The translations under genes and the position numbers were made by a program. Shown here piece by piece: positions 54,884-63,403 of a DNA stretch of 64,000 nucleotides. This stretch comes from GWF2-38-10 sp964527595 (GTDB taxonomy: Bacteria; Babelota; Babeliae; Babelales; RVW-14), in contig CAZGPI010000006.1 in the NCBI GenBank assembly GCA_964527595.1, forward strand, positions 1-64,000, given 5' to 3'. The notes beneath the pieces were generated by a model. The model saw only the letters and a list, made by a program, of their open reading frames with translations. It did no database searches and was not told where the DNA came from. How positions within the stretch are numbered: the first letter of the stretch is position 1; each line of letters begins with the position of its first letter.

Positions 54884-55699
54884 ATGTTTTTTGATACACA
54901 TTGCCATTTAGATATGATGGTTTTACAGCAAGAACATCAGTTGTTAGGTGAAGAGCATTTTGCTGAGCTTGACCGCATTATGGGCGTTATACGTAATGCT
55001 GGGGTTATAGGCATGATTAATATTGGTGCATGTGTTACCGGCACACAAAACTCAATTGCGTTAGCTCGGCGCTATAAAGATGTTTTTGCATCGCTGGGGA
55101 TTCATCCTTGCGATTGCAGGCAAGAATGGGTTGATGATTTAAATGGCTTGAAAAAGTTTTTACATGAAATTGATGAGAATAAAATAGTAGGGATTGGTGA
55201 AACAGGTCTAGATTTTTTTCATCAACCATTTGATAAAGATCGTCAGGTTGCGGCATTTAAAGCACATATTGAATTAGCGCTTGAACACAAATTGCCGGTG
55301 ATTGTTCATTCGCGTGATGCTAGCGACCAAACATTAACTGTTTTGCAGGAATATATTAAAGATGGGTTGTGTGGTGTTTTGCATTGCTTTTCGCATCAAG
55401 GATATGTGGCTGAGCAGCTTTTATCATGGGGATTTTATATAGGTGTTGGTGGATATATAACGTATCCAAAAAATACTGAGCTGCGTAATGTTGTTAAAAA
55501 CATACCGCTTGATCATTTATTGCTTGAGACCGATGCACCATTTTTACCGCCGCAACAATTTCGTGGCAAGCAAAATTCACCAGCCTATATCCCATTATTT
55601 GCGCAAATGATTGCCGATGCGAGAGAAATAAGCATTCAAGAACTAGCTCAAGCAACAACGGTAAATGCTGGTCAATTATTCAAGATTCCAGCTTCCTGA
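54884..55699 (+). CDS. tatD: TatD-family metal-dependent DNase/hydrolase
   Basis: The 271-residue TIM-barrel hydrolase has the metal ligands FDTHCHLD at the N-terminus, GIGETGLDF, VHSRDAS, LHCFSH and ETDAPFLPP. The family has 3'-5' exonuclease and D-aminoacyl-tRNA-like activities in different members. The start is ATG 54884 with AAGGTGA upstream; GTG 54875 would be 9 nt earlier. The 3' end overlaps the MutS-like gene by 28 nt. Confidence 0.92.
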   Translation: MFFDTHCHLDMMVLQQEHQLLGEEHFAELDRIMGVIRNAGVIGMINIGACVTGTQNSIALARRYKDVFASLGIHPCDCRQEWVDDLNGLKKFLHEIDENKIVGIGETGLDFFHQPFDKDRQVAAFKAHIELALEHKLPVIVHSRDASDQTLTVLQEYIKDGLCGVLHCFSHQGYVAEQLLSWGFYIGVGGYITYPKNTELRNVVKNIPLDHLLLETDAPFLPPQQFRGKQNSPAYIPLFAQMIADAREISIQELAQATTVNAGQLFKIPAS

Positions 55700-58578
55700 G
55701 TCATTTGTAGATTGTAGGCATCTTCTTGATTGCTCTTGATTTCAGTTAGTGTGACGGCTCTATGTTCTGGGCGGAAGAGCGCGCCGAGCTCGATTTGATA
55801 AGTGTTTACCAATTTACCATTAACGTCTTTTAGGACAAAGTGGTAATTTTTGCAACGGCCGGCAGTTTCTTGTTCAAGATACTTTGGTTGTTCACGGTGT
55901 GAGACGATTAAGCTCAGGGTATTATTGTTATGAGCGAAATTTTGGCCGATGACATGATAACTGAAATATTCGCCTGAGCGCTGTACCTTTTGGAATAACT
56001 CATCAATGATAATGAGCAAGCGTTTATCTTTGCCGAGTTTTTCTTTCTCTTGAACGATGCGTTTGATTGATTCTACTTCGTCTCTAAATCCAGACGTCCC
56101 TGTTTGAGTATCGGTGGTTGCTGTTTTGTTAACTGTTTTGCCAAGATTATCGGCAGCGTTGAACGAGAGGAGTACGCGATCAAATGGTGTTGAAGTCCAG
56201 CGAGTTGCCGGAACAATTCCGGTTGTGCGTGCCATAAGCGCGGCAATTGCGAGGGCTCGTTCTATTGTTGATTTACCGCCTTCTGTTGGGCCAGAAAGAA
56301 TAATGGTTGATGCTTGGCCATCTTTACCCATTTCAAGATCATTGGCAATAATGTTCTCGGGTTGTGTTTTGCCTAAAAGGTGTGGCAGCCATAAATTGGT
56401 TGCGGCAAGATGTGGTGCTTCTTGTTGCTCATATTCAGCAAAGCAGAATTTAACCTGTTGGTTTTCAAATTCCTTGAGCAATTTGGCTTCTGAAACCTTA
56501 CGATCAACTTCGCCTAATGCCTCAAGCCATGGGGCAAAGGTATCTTTTATTGATTGCATGGTTTTGTAGGCTGCAAGTAAATCCTCTGACGCAAAGCGTA
56601 TGTTGATATTTTTAATCAATCCGGTTGGTGAAAACCAGCTGTATGGTTCATTGCTTTCGGTTTCATCGATATGCGCTTGGAGCGTGTCTAGCAATTGAGA
56701 AAGTTCATGGCTTGTTGCGCCAAGGTAATCGATAGCCTTATTGAGGTTTGCTTTTGATATGCCATTGCGTTGGAAGAATTCATTATCTTCTTTGAGAATG
56801 GTTTGATAAGCCTCCATTTTTTTTGTTACCGTTTTTTCGACGTCAAGTTCTTCTACTTCGCGTAGATTATCACGTAAAATCTGATTATTCATCAGAAGCG
56901 TCTGAATTTGTTTTACATGATTAATGAGGTGTGCAAAATCAATGAGAGCTTTACGAGCAAGTTGGATGCTGTGGGTTGTGGTGAGCATTGATTTTTGCGG
57001 TATTTTGAAGAAATGTTGATAAGCATATGCTGGTATTAAGCCGGTGCAGGTAAGCATTTTAACCAGATGCCAAGGTAGTAAGGTAAAGCCTGGAATTGGT
57101 ATTGCTATCGGAGTGTGCCCTTCATCGCCTTTATGAAAAAAAGAAAGATTATCCTCAGCATCACGACTGATAATTGGAAAGTCTCCAGCTGCTTTATCAT
57201 CAATGAGCGGAGTTCCATCATAATAGTGGCAAGCAAGAAGGTAAAGAACGCATGGCACAACAATCGTAGCTAATGTTTTATGTTGCATTAATGGATGTGA
57301 AAAACGAAGTTCCCGTTCTTCTTGTGCGGTTAACGAGATCTCTAGCTTTGTTGTTTCTATCATTGTTTTGCAATAAGGCATGTGTTTGGTTACTAATTGT
57401 TGTGCATCATTTGCTTGATGTGCGTTTTGGTAACAAAGCTCAATTTTGCCAACGGTAACAGTTGCCTGGTTATATTGGGCTACATTGTTTTGCTCGCATA
57501 ATGCGGTGAATTTTGCACATTCGTCTTTCAGTCTATTTTTTACTGATAAATTAATAACTTCATCGGTAATTTTGCTGATTATGGGGAGGATGATAGGCAT
57601 TGCTAATAGCTTGAAGTTGCCGAGATATTCAAGGTCTTTTGGTATGGCAAGTGTTGCGCTTTTAAGATCTTCCCATCCCTTTGTCAGCATCCCTACGCCA
57701 AATATGACCATTCCAGCATCTTGGATAAAGGTTGTCCAGTTTATGGTGCCGATGAATGCGGGTGTTTGATCTAATGTACTTACTAGCTCTTGAAGTTGTT
57801 CGAGGTCGCCGCCCCTCATTTTTTCAAGTGCAAAATACATTTCGATGATTGGGCCAAACGTACTATTGGTTGCATATGGGGCGCTTGAAGTTATCTTGAT
57901 GATTGATTCATCTTTCCAAAATGACAAAAATGAATCTTCAAGGCCTTGGTCTTTTATTTGCTGCAAATGTGCATCAAGATTTTCTAATAACTGAGGATTG
58001 CGCAATAGTTCTTTGGATACTTCTTGGGATTGTTTGAGTTGAGCAATATCGGTTGTTGGCATTCCCAGAACCTTTGCCCATTTAACGTAGCCGCTCTTTA
58101 GGTTGGTATGGCGAGCAAGCTGGTGTAATAAATGTCCTTTTTCGTTATATGAATCTTTTTCTTTATCAAGCGGGCTACATGCAACATACAGATTATGTTC
58201 ATAGTCGTTGAAATCAATGAGTGGCGTGAATACTTCTTGTTTAACTAATTCGTTAAGTGCAAAACGAGAGAAGATAATGTCGTTGTCATTAATAAAATGA
58301 GCCCGTTTGCGTCGTTCATGGTAAAGGGCCGTTAATTGTTGTTCGTAAGTTTCGGAAGCGGTCTGATTATTTTTCAGATATTCTTCGGTGCTTTGAATTT
58401 TGGTGTCAATTTTTTTGAGTTCTTTGCGATATGGGGTAAGAAATTGAGTGCCAATTGTATTGGTGGCAGTCGATGGAATTTGCTGGTTAAGGTCGGCCGT
58501 TACGATGCCTGTACCCATAAATAATAAAGACACAAAGAATGAGCTTGCTTGGATTATTTTTTTTATATTCATAGCCAT
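55672..58578 (-). CDS. Membrane-anchored MutS-like ATPase with signal peptide
   Basis: The 968-residue product begins with a signal peptide (about residues 1-29). Further hydrophobic segments occur near residues 280-345 and 450. The region around TDIAQLKQSQEVSKELLRNP resembles MutS core domain III. The C-terminal ATPase is MutS-type: ILSGPTEGGKST (about 761), FDRVLLSFNAADNLGKTVN, Walker B LLIIIDELF (about 854), and IVSHREQPKYL. The DNA-reading N-terminal MutS domain is not seen, so a mismatch-repair role is unlikely. Such ATPases are cytosolic; the export signal is therefore unusual. The 3' end overlaps tatD by 28 nt. Confidence 0.82.
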   Translation of the reverse strand: MAMNIKKIIQASSFFVSLLFMGTGIVTADLNQQIPSTATNTIGTQFLTPYRKELKKIDTKIQSTEEYLKNNQTASETYEQQLTALYHERRKRAHFINDNDIIFSRFALNELVKQEVFTPLIDFNDYEHNLYVACSPLDKEKDSYNEKGHLLHQLARHTNLKSGYVKWAKVLGMPTTDIAQLKQSQEVSKELLRNPQLLENLDAHLQQIKDQGLEDSFLSFWKDESIIKITSSAPYATNSTFGPIIEMYFALEKMRGGDLEQLQELVSTLDQTPAFIGTINWTTFIQDAGMVIFGVGMLTKGWEDLKSATLAIPKDLEYLGNFKLLAMPIILPIISKITDEVINLSVKNRLKDECAKFTALCEQNNVAQYNQATVTVGKIELCYQNAHQANDAQQLVTKHMPYCKTMIETTKLEISLTAQEERELRFSHPLMQHKTLATIVVPCVLYLLACHYYDGTPLIDDKAAGDFPIISRDAEDNLSFFHKGDEGHTPIAIPIPGFTLLPWHLVKMLTCTGLIPAYAYQHFFKIPQKSMLTTTHSIQLARKALIDFAHLINHVKQIQTLLMNNQILRDNLREVEELDVEKTVTKKMEAYQTILKEDNEFFQRNGISKANLNKAIDYLGATSHELSQLLDTLQAHIDETESNEPYSWFSPTGLIKNINIRFASEDLLAAYKTMQSIKDTFAPWLEALGEVDRKVSEAKLLKEFENQQVKFCFAEYEQQEAPHLAATNLWLPHLLGKTQPENIIANDLEMGKDGQASTIILSGPTEGGKSTIERALAIAALMARTTGIVPATRWTSTPFDRVLLSFNAADNLGKTVNKTATTDTQTGTSGFRDEVESIKRIVQEKEKLGKDKRLLIIIDELFQKVQRSGEYFSYHVIGQNFAHNNNTLSLIVSHREQPKYLEQETAGRCKNYHFVLKDVNGKLVNTYQIELGALFRPEHRAVTLTEIKSNQEDAYNLQMTQEAGILNN

Positions 58579-58709
58579 AAGAATACTTTATTCGTTTTTG
58601 ATTTGATTGTTATGATGAGCACTTTATGGATACATATGTCTAATAGATATTCTGTGTGTGTGCTTATGAAGAATATTTTACGTGAAGATGTGAAAGGCGT
58701 CAAACGCCG

Positions 58710-59177
58710 CTAGTTGCGCTTGGTGCCTTTTTTGATGCCAAAATCGAGCAAGAGGTGTGACCAGCAGCCAGCGATGAAGAATAATGAGGCGAAGATGGTT
58801 GATGATAGGGGTTGATTATTGTTTGCCATGTAGTAAATAATAGGCATGGGAAGCAGTGCAAGAAATACAGGATGATGAAGAATAGTACGATGGCGCAGGA
58901 GGCCTATAACGATTGCCAGTCCAGCGGTGAAAAGCAGGAGGACCCATTGATGGGTTAATAATAATCCAAGAAAAGCGCCGATTATACAAAAATAAAACAA
59001 ACGTTGAATTTTGCTGGTGATATCAAGGTCGGGGATAAGTGAGCCAAGAAGCGTTACGCCTAATAGCAATATGGTCCAAGTTGCTGATTGAGGAAAACCA
59101 AGAGGAGTGGTGATGAAATAATAGAGCGAGCCAAATGTTACCGCTCCGCCAAGTAAGTGTACTCTATAACCAGGCAT
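58710..59177 (-). CDS. YdjM-like (LexA-regulated type) membrane metal-dependent hydrolase
   Basis: The 155-residue protein has four hydrophobic segments. Conserved polar residues match the DUF457/YdjM family: H in YRVHLLGG, GSLIPDLDITSKI, RHRTILHHPVF, and CWSHLLLDFG. The function of the family is not settled. It is the fourth gene of a minus-strand run from the zinc-ribbon gene and lies 32 nt after the SpoIID-domain gene. Confidence 0.72.
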   Translation of the reverse strand: MPGYRVHLLGGAVTFGSLYYFITTPLGFPQSATWTILLLGVTLLGSLIPDLDITSKIQRLFYFCIIGAFLGLLLTHQWVLLLFTAGLAIVIGLLRHRTILHHPVFLALLPMPIIYYMANNNQPLSSTIFASLFFIAGCWSHLLLDFGIKKGTKRN

Positions 59178-59208
59178 AGATACCCCACACGTTTTTTTCT
59201 ATAGAATT

Positions 59209-60696
59209 TTATTTCAAGTAACTTAGTTTTGTCCCAGGGTAATAGAACTGAAGGATTTCTTTGTAATTCCAACCGCGGTCGACTAATCCCTTAGCGCCCC
59301 ATTGGCATAAGCCTTTAAAGTGGCTGTTTCCGTGACCATGAAAAACAATTTGATTGCCGTCTTTTTTGATAGAAAAAGCAAGGCTCTTGAGGCGGCCCTG
59401 TAATGCCGACTTTACTTCACTAGCAGTTAAAATAACGGTTTTTGTTCTTTTGCCAACACACTTAATTTTGTGGGCAACGCCAGCTCTATCGGTCTCGATA
59501 ACGTGCATATCGGTAATTGAGCTTCCAAAATGAGCAAATTTGTCTTTGCATTTTCCGCAGTTTTTTAAACAATCAAGAACCGCTGTTTTGTTAAACGTTT
59601 CTTTCCATGAATAATACGCCGTATTTTTGCAATAAGGGCAAGGGTCTTTTCTGCAAAGATATGGCTTAGTTTCGTCACATGACTTCAGATGAGCGGGGAT
59701 GATTCCGCCGCAACAGATATCAAACATGGTAAGTGCAATATTGCCTTTGTAGGTTAATACCATATTGCGAGTTTCTTCAACGGCTCGACGAAGATGAGTT
59801 TCTGGGTGAGATCCATTATAGATTTGAAAATACGAAGTGTTTTTGAGGTCGTAAGGGGATTTTGGATTTTTAATGCGTGTTTGCTTCATGTGGTATAAAG
59901 CATAGGTTCGGGATGCAACGGCTTGAACTTTATGCATTCCTGGGGGCCAGGATGGGATCCCCTCATGGCGCAAAACAGAATAAAGATAATCCTCAAGTTC
60001 GAGCTTGTTTATAATAAGCGTCGCTGAAGAATTTTTGTCTTTGCAGATATAGAAGCTGCCCTGATAATCCTTACCATTCAGGTTGATTTTGTTATGCGGA
60101 GAACAAATTTCAATATCGTTATGTTTAACTCTGCGGAGTTTGCCGTCTTGGCATTTTAAAAAGTACTTACCATCTTTAATGAGCAACGAAAGCTCTTCTT
60201 CTTGATAGAGAGCCGTTATGTTTGAATGAGCTGGACTTTCGAGCACAAAACCATCTTTTGCCTTAAGTGTGATATTTACCGTTTCACCGGGCGCATGTTC
60301 TTTGAGCAGAACGCGAATGTAATGGGGTTGATCTGTTGGTGTGTTTTCGTATTCGTCATTGGTCCCAATATTTTTTTGGGGTTGTTTTTTGCTTTTGATA
60401 TTGTTATGAGTTATCCGTGAATTTGAGCTTTCACTATCATTGTGCGCCAAATGAGCCAAGAAGAGTGTCTTTGTTTTTGTCTTTTTTGGCGAAACTTTTT
60501 TATCAAAAGGTTTTACTCTTTTGCGGTATTTGTTCAGCTGTCCTTTTTTAAGCGTAGGGGATTTTTTGTTTTTGATCTGGGCATTGTTTTTTTGTGCAAC
60601 AGTTGTCTTTTTTATGGCTCCGTGGCATGGATTGCAGAAGAGCACAAAAAGAATGGTGTAAAAAAAAGCGATAAAATGTGTGCGAAGATTAATCAT
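59209..60696 (-). CDS. SpoIID/LytB-domain protein, probable peptidoglycan lytic enzyme
   Basis: The 495-residue product has an N-terminal signal segment (about residues 8-26), a basic low-complexity linker, and a SpoIID domain. Typical strings are LELEDYLYSVLRHEGIPSWP, KVQAVASRTYAL and MVLTYKGN, with C-terminal HGHGNSHFKGLCQWGAKGLVDRG and YYPGTKL. In endospore formers SpoIID cleaves glycan strands; related proteins occur widely in non-sporulating bacteria. A Cys-rich insert (ICCGG..., CRKDPCPYC, CLKNCGKC) suggests metal binding or disulfides. Confidence 0.87.
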   Translation of the reverse strand: MINLRTHFIAFFYTILFVLFCNPCHGAIKKTTVAQKNNAQIKNKKSPTLKKGQLNKYRKRVKPFDKKVSPKKTKTKTLFLAHLAHNDSESSNSRITHNNIKSKKQPQKNIGTNDEYENTPTDQPHYIRVLLKEHAPGETVNITLKAKDGFVLESPAHSNITALYQEEELSLLIKDGKYFLKCQDGKLRRVKHNDIEICSPHNKINLNGKDYQGSFYICKDKNSSATLIINKLELEDYLYSVLRHEGIPSWPPGMHKVQAVASRTYALYHMKQTRIKNPKSPYDLKNTSYFQIYNGSHPETHLRRAVEETRNMVLTYKGNIALTMFDICCGGIIPAHLKSCDETKPYLCRKDPCPYCKNTAYYSWKETFNKTAVLDCLKNCGKCKDKFAHFGSSITDMHVIETDRAGVAHKIKCVGKRTKTVILTASEVKSALQGRLKSLAFSIKKDGNQIVFHGHGNSHFKGLCQWGAKGLVDRGWNYKEILQFYYPGTKLSYLK

Positions 60697-60728
60697 TGGC
60701 TGAATTCTGTTTTTTAGGGTTGGCTTTT

Positions 60729-61253
60729 CTAATACGTAAAACCACAGTTTGCCAGAATTTTTAAAAAATCGGTAGGGATTTTATTTTTTTTGTCGACGGC
60801 AATATTGGCCATCTTATCAGCTTCTTTGTTGTTTTCGCGCATCACATGGATGAAGGTATGGGCGATCCCGCGCAAAAGAGCATCAATGTTTTTTTTGATA
60901 AGGGCAAGGCTTTCGTTTTTAACTTTGTACAGTTTGTTCATTTGTCGAACAAGCAACTGCGAGTCTGAGTAAATTACGAGTTCAACTTGTGCGTCTTTTT
61001 CTTGTTTTTGCAATTCAAGGTGAATGAGAAAAAGGGCATAAGCAAGAGCAATGTATTCTGCTTGATTATTTGTTTGATTGCCCAGAAAAATTCCGGCGTT
61101 TAACGGCGGAAGTCCTGCTCGTTCTATAACAACTCCGGCGCCAGCAGGGCCTGGATTTCCTCGTGCGGCACCATCGATATGCACGGTCCAGACATCAATT
61201 TTATGAAGCGTTGAGGGTGGTGATGGAATAAGGATTGTTAATTGTTTTTCCAT
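60729..61253 (-). CDS. rnhA: Ribonuclease HI
   Basis: The 174-residue product has the RNase H fold. The catalytic acidic residues are visible in IDGAARGNPG, NQAEYIAL, IYSDSQLLV and NNKEADKMAN. It removes RNA from RNA-DNA hybrids. An N-terminal extension of about 20 residues precedes the core. It lies 32 nt upstream of the SpoIID-domain gene and 17 nt after the zinc-ribbon gene. Confidence 0.9.
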   Translation of the reverse strand: MEKQLTILIPSPPSTLHKIDVWTVHIDGAARGNPGPAGAGVVIERAGLPPLNAGIFLGNQTNNQAEYIALAYALFLIHLELQKQEKDAQVELVIYSDSQLLVRQMNKLYKVKNESLALIKKNIDALLRGIAHTFIHVMRENNKEADKMANIAVDKKNKIPTDFLKILANCGFTY

Positions 61254-61270
61254 ATCCGCGGTCTCATTTA

Positions 61271-62008
61271 TTAATAAGATGCGATTTTGACATCTTTTTG
61301 TTCTTCTTCATCATAATATAAGAAGCGATAACAGCTTCGGCAAGCAAGAATGTCCGCTTTTTTTAATTTACTCATATCTTGGTGGAGTATCGAATAAAAG
61401 CACACGCTGCAGCACCCATTAAGGACTGGCACAATAGGGTCGGTAACGCGGTGTCTCATGTTTTCATAACGAGTCATCCACTCAGCGGGTATTTGTTTTG
61501 CTAGTTCTGCGCGCTTTTGTTGTGATTGCGCAAGATTTTGTTCGAGTTCGGTGGTATGTGTTTTTTTTGCTTCAATATCAAGAGCGAGTTGCTCTATTTT
61601 TTGTGCATTGAGTTCTTGATCTTTGGTGGTCTTGGTTTTATCAAGATCCAATTGATGATAACTATTCAAAAGCAGGTCTTCAAGTTCTTTGCATTGCGAC
61701 GATATGGCTGCAATTTCTTTTTCGAGCGCTCTGTATTCTTTTGGATTTTTGATGTTGTCGAGTTGCTTGCGTTTTTGCGTATCGCTTGCTTCTAACGTTT
61801 CGGCTTGAAGCTCATAAAAATCAATATTTTTTTGGCTTTTTGTCAGCTTGAGGTTGTTGTCGTCAAGGAGTTTTTTGAGCTGTTCGATTTGTTTGTGAGC
61901 AGCATCAATACTCTTTTGGTTTGCAAGAATCTCTTCGTTGATACCTATGACGTTCTTATCATAATCGACAAGCGTTTTTAGATTTTGCCACAGCGCTTTT
62001 CCTATCAT
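61271..62008 (-). CDS. C4-type zinc-ribbon coiled-coil protein (DUF164/CdsZ type)
   Basis: The 245-residue product is a long coiled coil (about residues 20-180) followed by a zinc ribbon with CCSVC and CRSC pairs. This is the DUF164 (zf-RING_7) family, in chlamydiae linked to type III secretion or nucleic-acid roles but without a settled function. It is first in the run that includes RNase HI. Confidence 0.85.
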   Translation of the reverse strand: MIGKALWQNLKTLVDYDKNVIGINEEILANQKSIDAAHKQIEQLKKLLDDNNLKLTKSQKNIDFYELQAETLEASDTQKRKQLDNIKNPKEYRALEKEIAAISSQCKELEDLLLNSYHQLDLDKTKTTKDQELNAQKIEQLALDIEAKKTHTTELEQNLAQSQQKRAELAKQIPAEWMTRYENMRHRVTDPIVPVLNGCCSVCFYSILHQDMSKLKKADILACRSCYRFLYYDEEEQKDVKIASY

Positions 62009-62060
62009 GAGTAGCCTCTTTTTCGTCTTAGGGGGTGTTGTATGTAATGTTTGGGATAGA

Positions 62061-62137
62061 TGGTGGGCCCACCTGGACTTGAACCAGGGACCTTTCGGTT
62101 ATGAGCCGATTGCTCTAACCAACTGAGCTATGGGCCC
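62061..62137 (-). tRNA. tRNA with CAU anticodon, probably tRNA-Ile2 (lysidine type)
   Basis: The acceptor strands GGGCCCA/TGGGCCC pair and CCA is encoded at 62061-62063. The loop CTCATAA gives anticodon CAT. The GGCTCATAACCG surroundings resemble tRNA-Ile(CAU), read after TilS modification, more than elongator tRNA-Met, but the distinction is not certain. It does not look like initiator tRNA. Confidence 0.85.
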
Positions 62138-62221
62138 GCCATAATTTATGATTTATATATGTTAATACCAGTAGTCTAGACGACTTTGTAGACGTTGTGA
62201 AGTAAAAAGACGCGGCAACGT

Positions 62222-62656
62222 TTATTCGTTAATGGCGACAACTTTTATTTCAAACGTCAATTCTTTACCAGCCAGCGGATGATTGGCATCTAAAGTAACA
62301 CCTTCGTCAGAAATTTCGGTGATAACGACAACCATTGGTTGGGCAACTTGTTTGTCATTAATCTGGATTTGTTGACCGATTTCTGGGGTGATATGTGGCG
62401 GAAATTGTTCTTTTGGAACAATCATAACCGCTTCTTCGCGATAAGGGCCATAAGCGTTTTCTGCCGCAAGTTTAAACGTTTTTGATTCATCAATATTCAT
62501 ACCAATAACGGCTTGTTCAAATCCTTCAAGGACGAATCCACTTCCAATTTTAAATTCGAGTGGTTCGCGTTCGACCGAAGAATCAAAAATAAATCCATCG
62601 TCGAGTTTGCCTGTGTAGTGGATTTGGACGGTATCCCCATGTTTTGCCGGTGCCAT
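62222..62656 (-). CDS. slyD: FKBP-type peptidyl-prolyl isomerase, SlyD-like
   Basis: The 144-residue product has an FKBP domain with an inserted IF chaperone domain. Typical strings are DTVQIHYTGKLDDGFIFDSS, GSGFVLEGFEQAVIGM, NAYGPYREEAV and VTLDANHPLAGKELTFEI. The His/Cys-rich metal-binding tail of E. coli SlyD is absent. It accelerates proline isomerisation and assists folding in the cytoplasm. It is divergent from the VanX-like gene. Confidence 0.92.
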   Translation of the reverse strand: MAPAKHGDTVQIHYTGKLDDGFIFDSSVEREPLEFKIGSGFVLEGFEQAVIGMNIDESKTFKLAAENAYGPYREEAVMIVPKEQFPPHITPEIGQQIQINDKQVAQPMVVVITEISDEGVTLDANHPLAGKELTFEIKVVAINE

Positions 62657-62772
62657 GTTTTAAGCTCCCTTTCTAGCATATAACGTTTAACTTAATAAAA
62701 CTGTGTGATATTGTAACATATAATCGATTTATGGTCTTGGTATTTTATCTAAAAAAAAGGAGACAAGGCGTG

Positions 62773-63402
62773 ATGTTTTCTTGTTGGTTAAAAATAAAAA
62801 TTATTTATGTCTTTGTCTGTGCGTTTTTATTTGGGCAGAGCGGGTTTGCTTCGCTTGTTGAGGTCGTGAAAATCAATTCACATATTCATTTAGATATTAG
62901 ATATGCAACGACAAATAATTTTACCCATAGGGTCGTATATCCATCGGCTAAATGTTATTTACAGCGTGAAGTTGCGCAGGCTCTTAGTGAGGTTCAAACA
63001 GAACTTGAGCGATTAGGTGTTGGATTGAAAATCTTTGATGGTTATCGGCCCTTGTCTGTTCAAAAAATATTTTGGAAGATTGTTAGTGATAAATTCCCCA
63101 ATACGCGTGAGCGTGAAAAGTATGTTGCTAACCCAGCAAAAGGCTCGAAACATAATCGAGGAACGGCTGTTGATGTAACGTTGATTGATTTGAAAACAGG
63201 AAAAGAATTTAAAATGCCCTCAGAATATGATGATTTTTCGGAAAAAGCACATAGAAATTACGAAAAAATGATCTCAAAAGAAGTGAAAAAAAACTGCAAG
63301 TTACTTGAACTGACGATGAAAAAGCATGGCTTTAACGGAGTATCGTCAGAATGGTGGCACTTTGATTTTAAGGATTGGCAGAAGTATCCAATCTGCGGTT
63401 AA
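62773..63402 (+). CDS. D-alanyl-D-alanine dipeptidase (VanX/DdpX-like), exported
   Basis: The 209-residue product has a signal peptide (about residues 1-26) and a peptidase M15D domain. Zinc and catalytic motifs are GYRPLSVQ, SKHNRGTAVDVTL and SEWWHFDF. The family hydrolyses D-Ala-D-Ala; in vancomycin-resistance operons this removes the antibiotic target, but solitary copies probably recycle peptidoglycan. No vanHA-like genes are adjacent. AAGGAG is 10 nt before the ATG; GTG 62770 is an alternative. Confidence 0.88.
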   Translation: MFSCWLKIKIIYVFVCAFLFGQSGFASLVEVVKINSHIHLDIRYATTNNFTHRVVYPSAKCYLQREVAQALSEVQTELERLGVGLKIFDGYRPLSVQKIFWKIVSDKFPNTREREKYVANPAKGSKHNRGTAVDVTLIDLKTGKEFKMPSEYDDFSEKAHRNYEKMISKEVKKNCKLLELTMKKHGFNGVSSEWWHFDFKDWQKYPICG

Positions 63403-63403
63403 A

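Noticed and set aside
55672..58578. DNA mismatch repair protein MutS
   Set aside because: The mismatch-binding N-terminal domain is missing and the protein has a signal peptide and membrane segments.
62773..63402. Vancomycin-resistance locus
   Set aside because: Only the VanX-like dipeptidase is present, with a signal peptide, and no vanH, vanA or regulator genes are adjacent.
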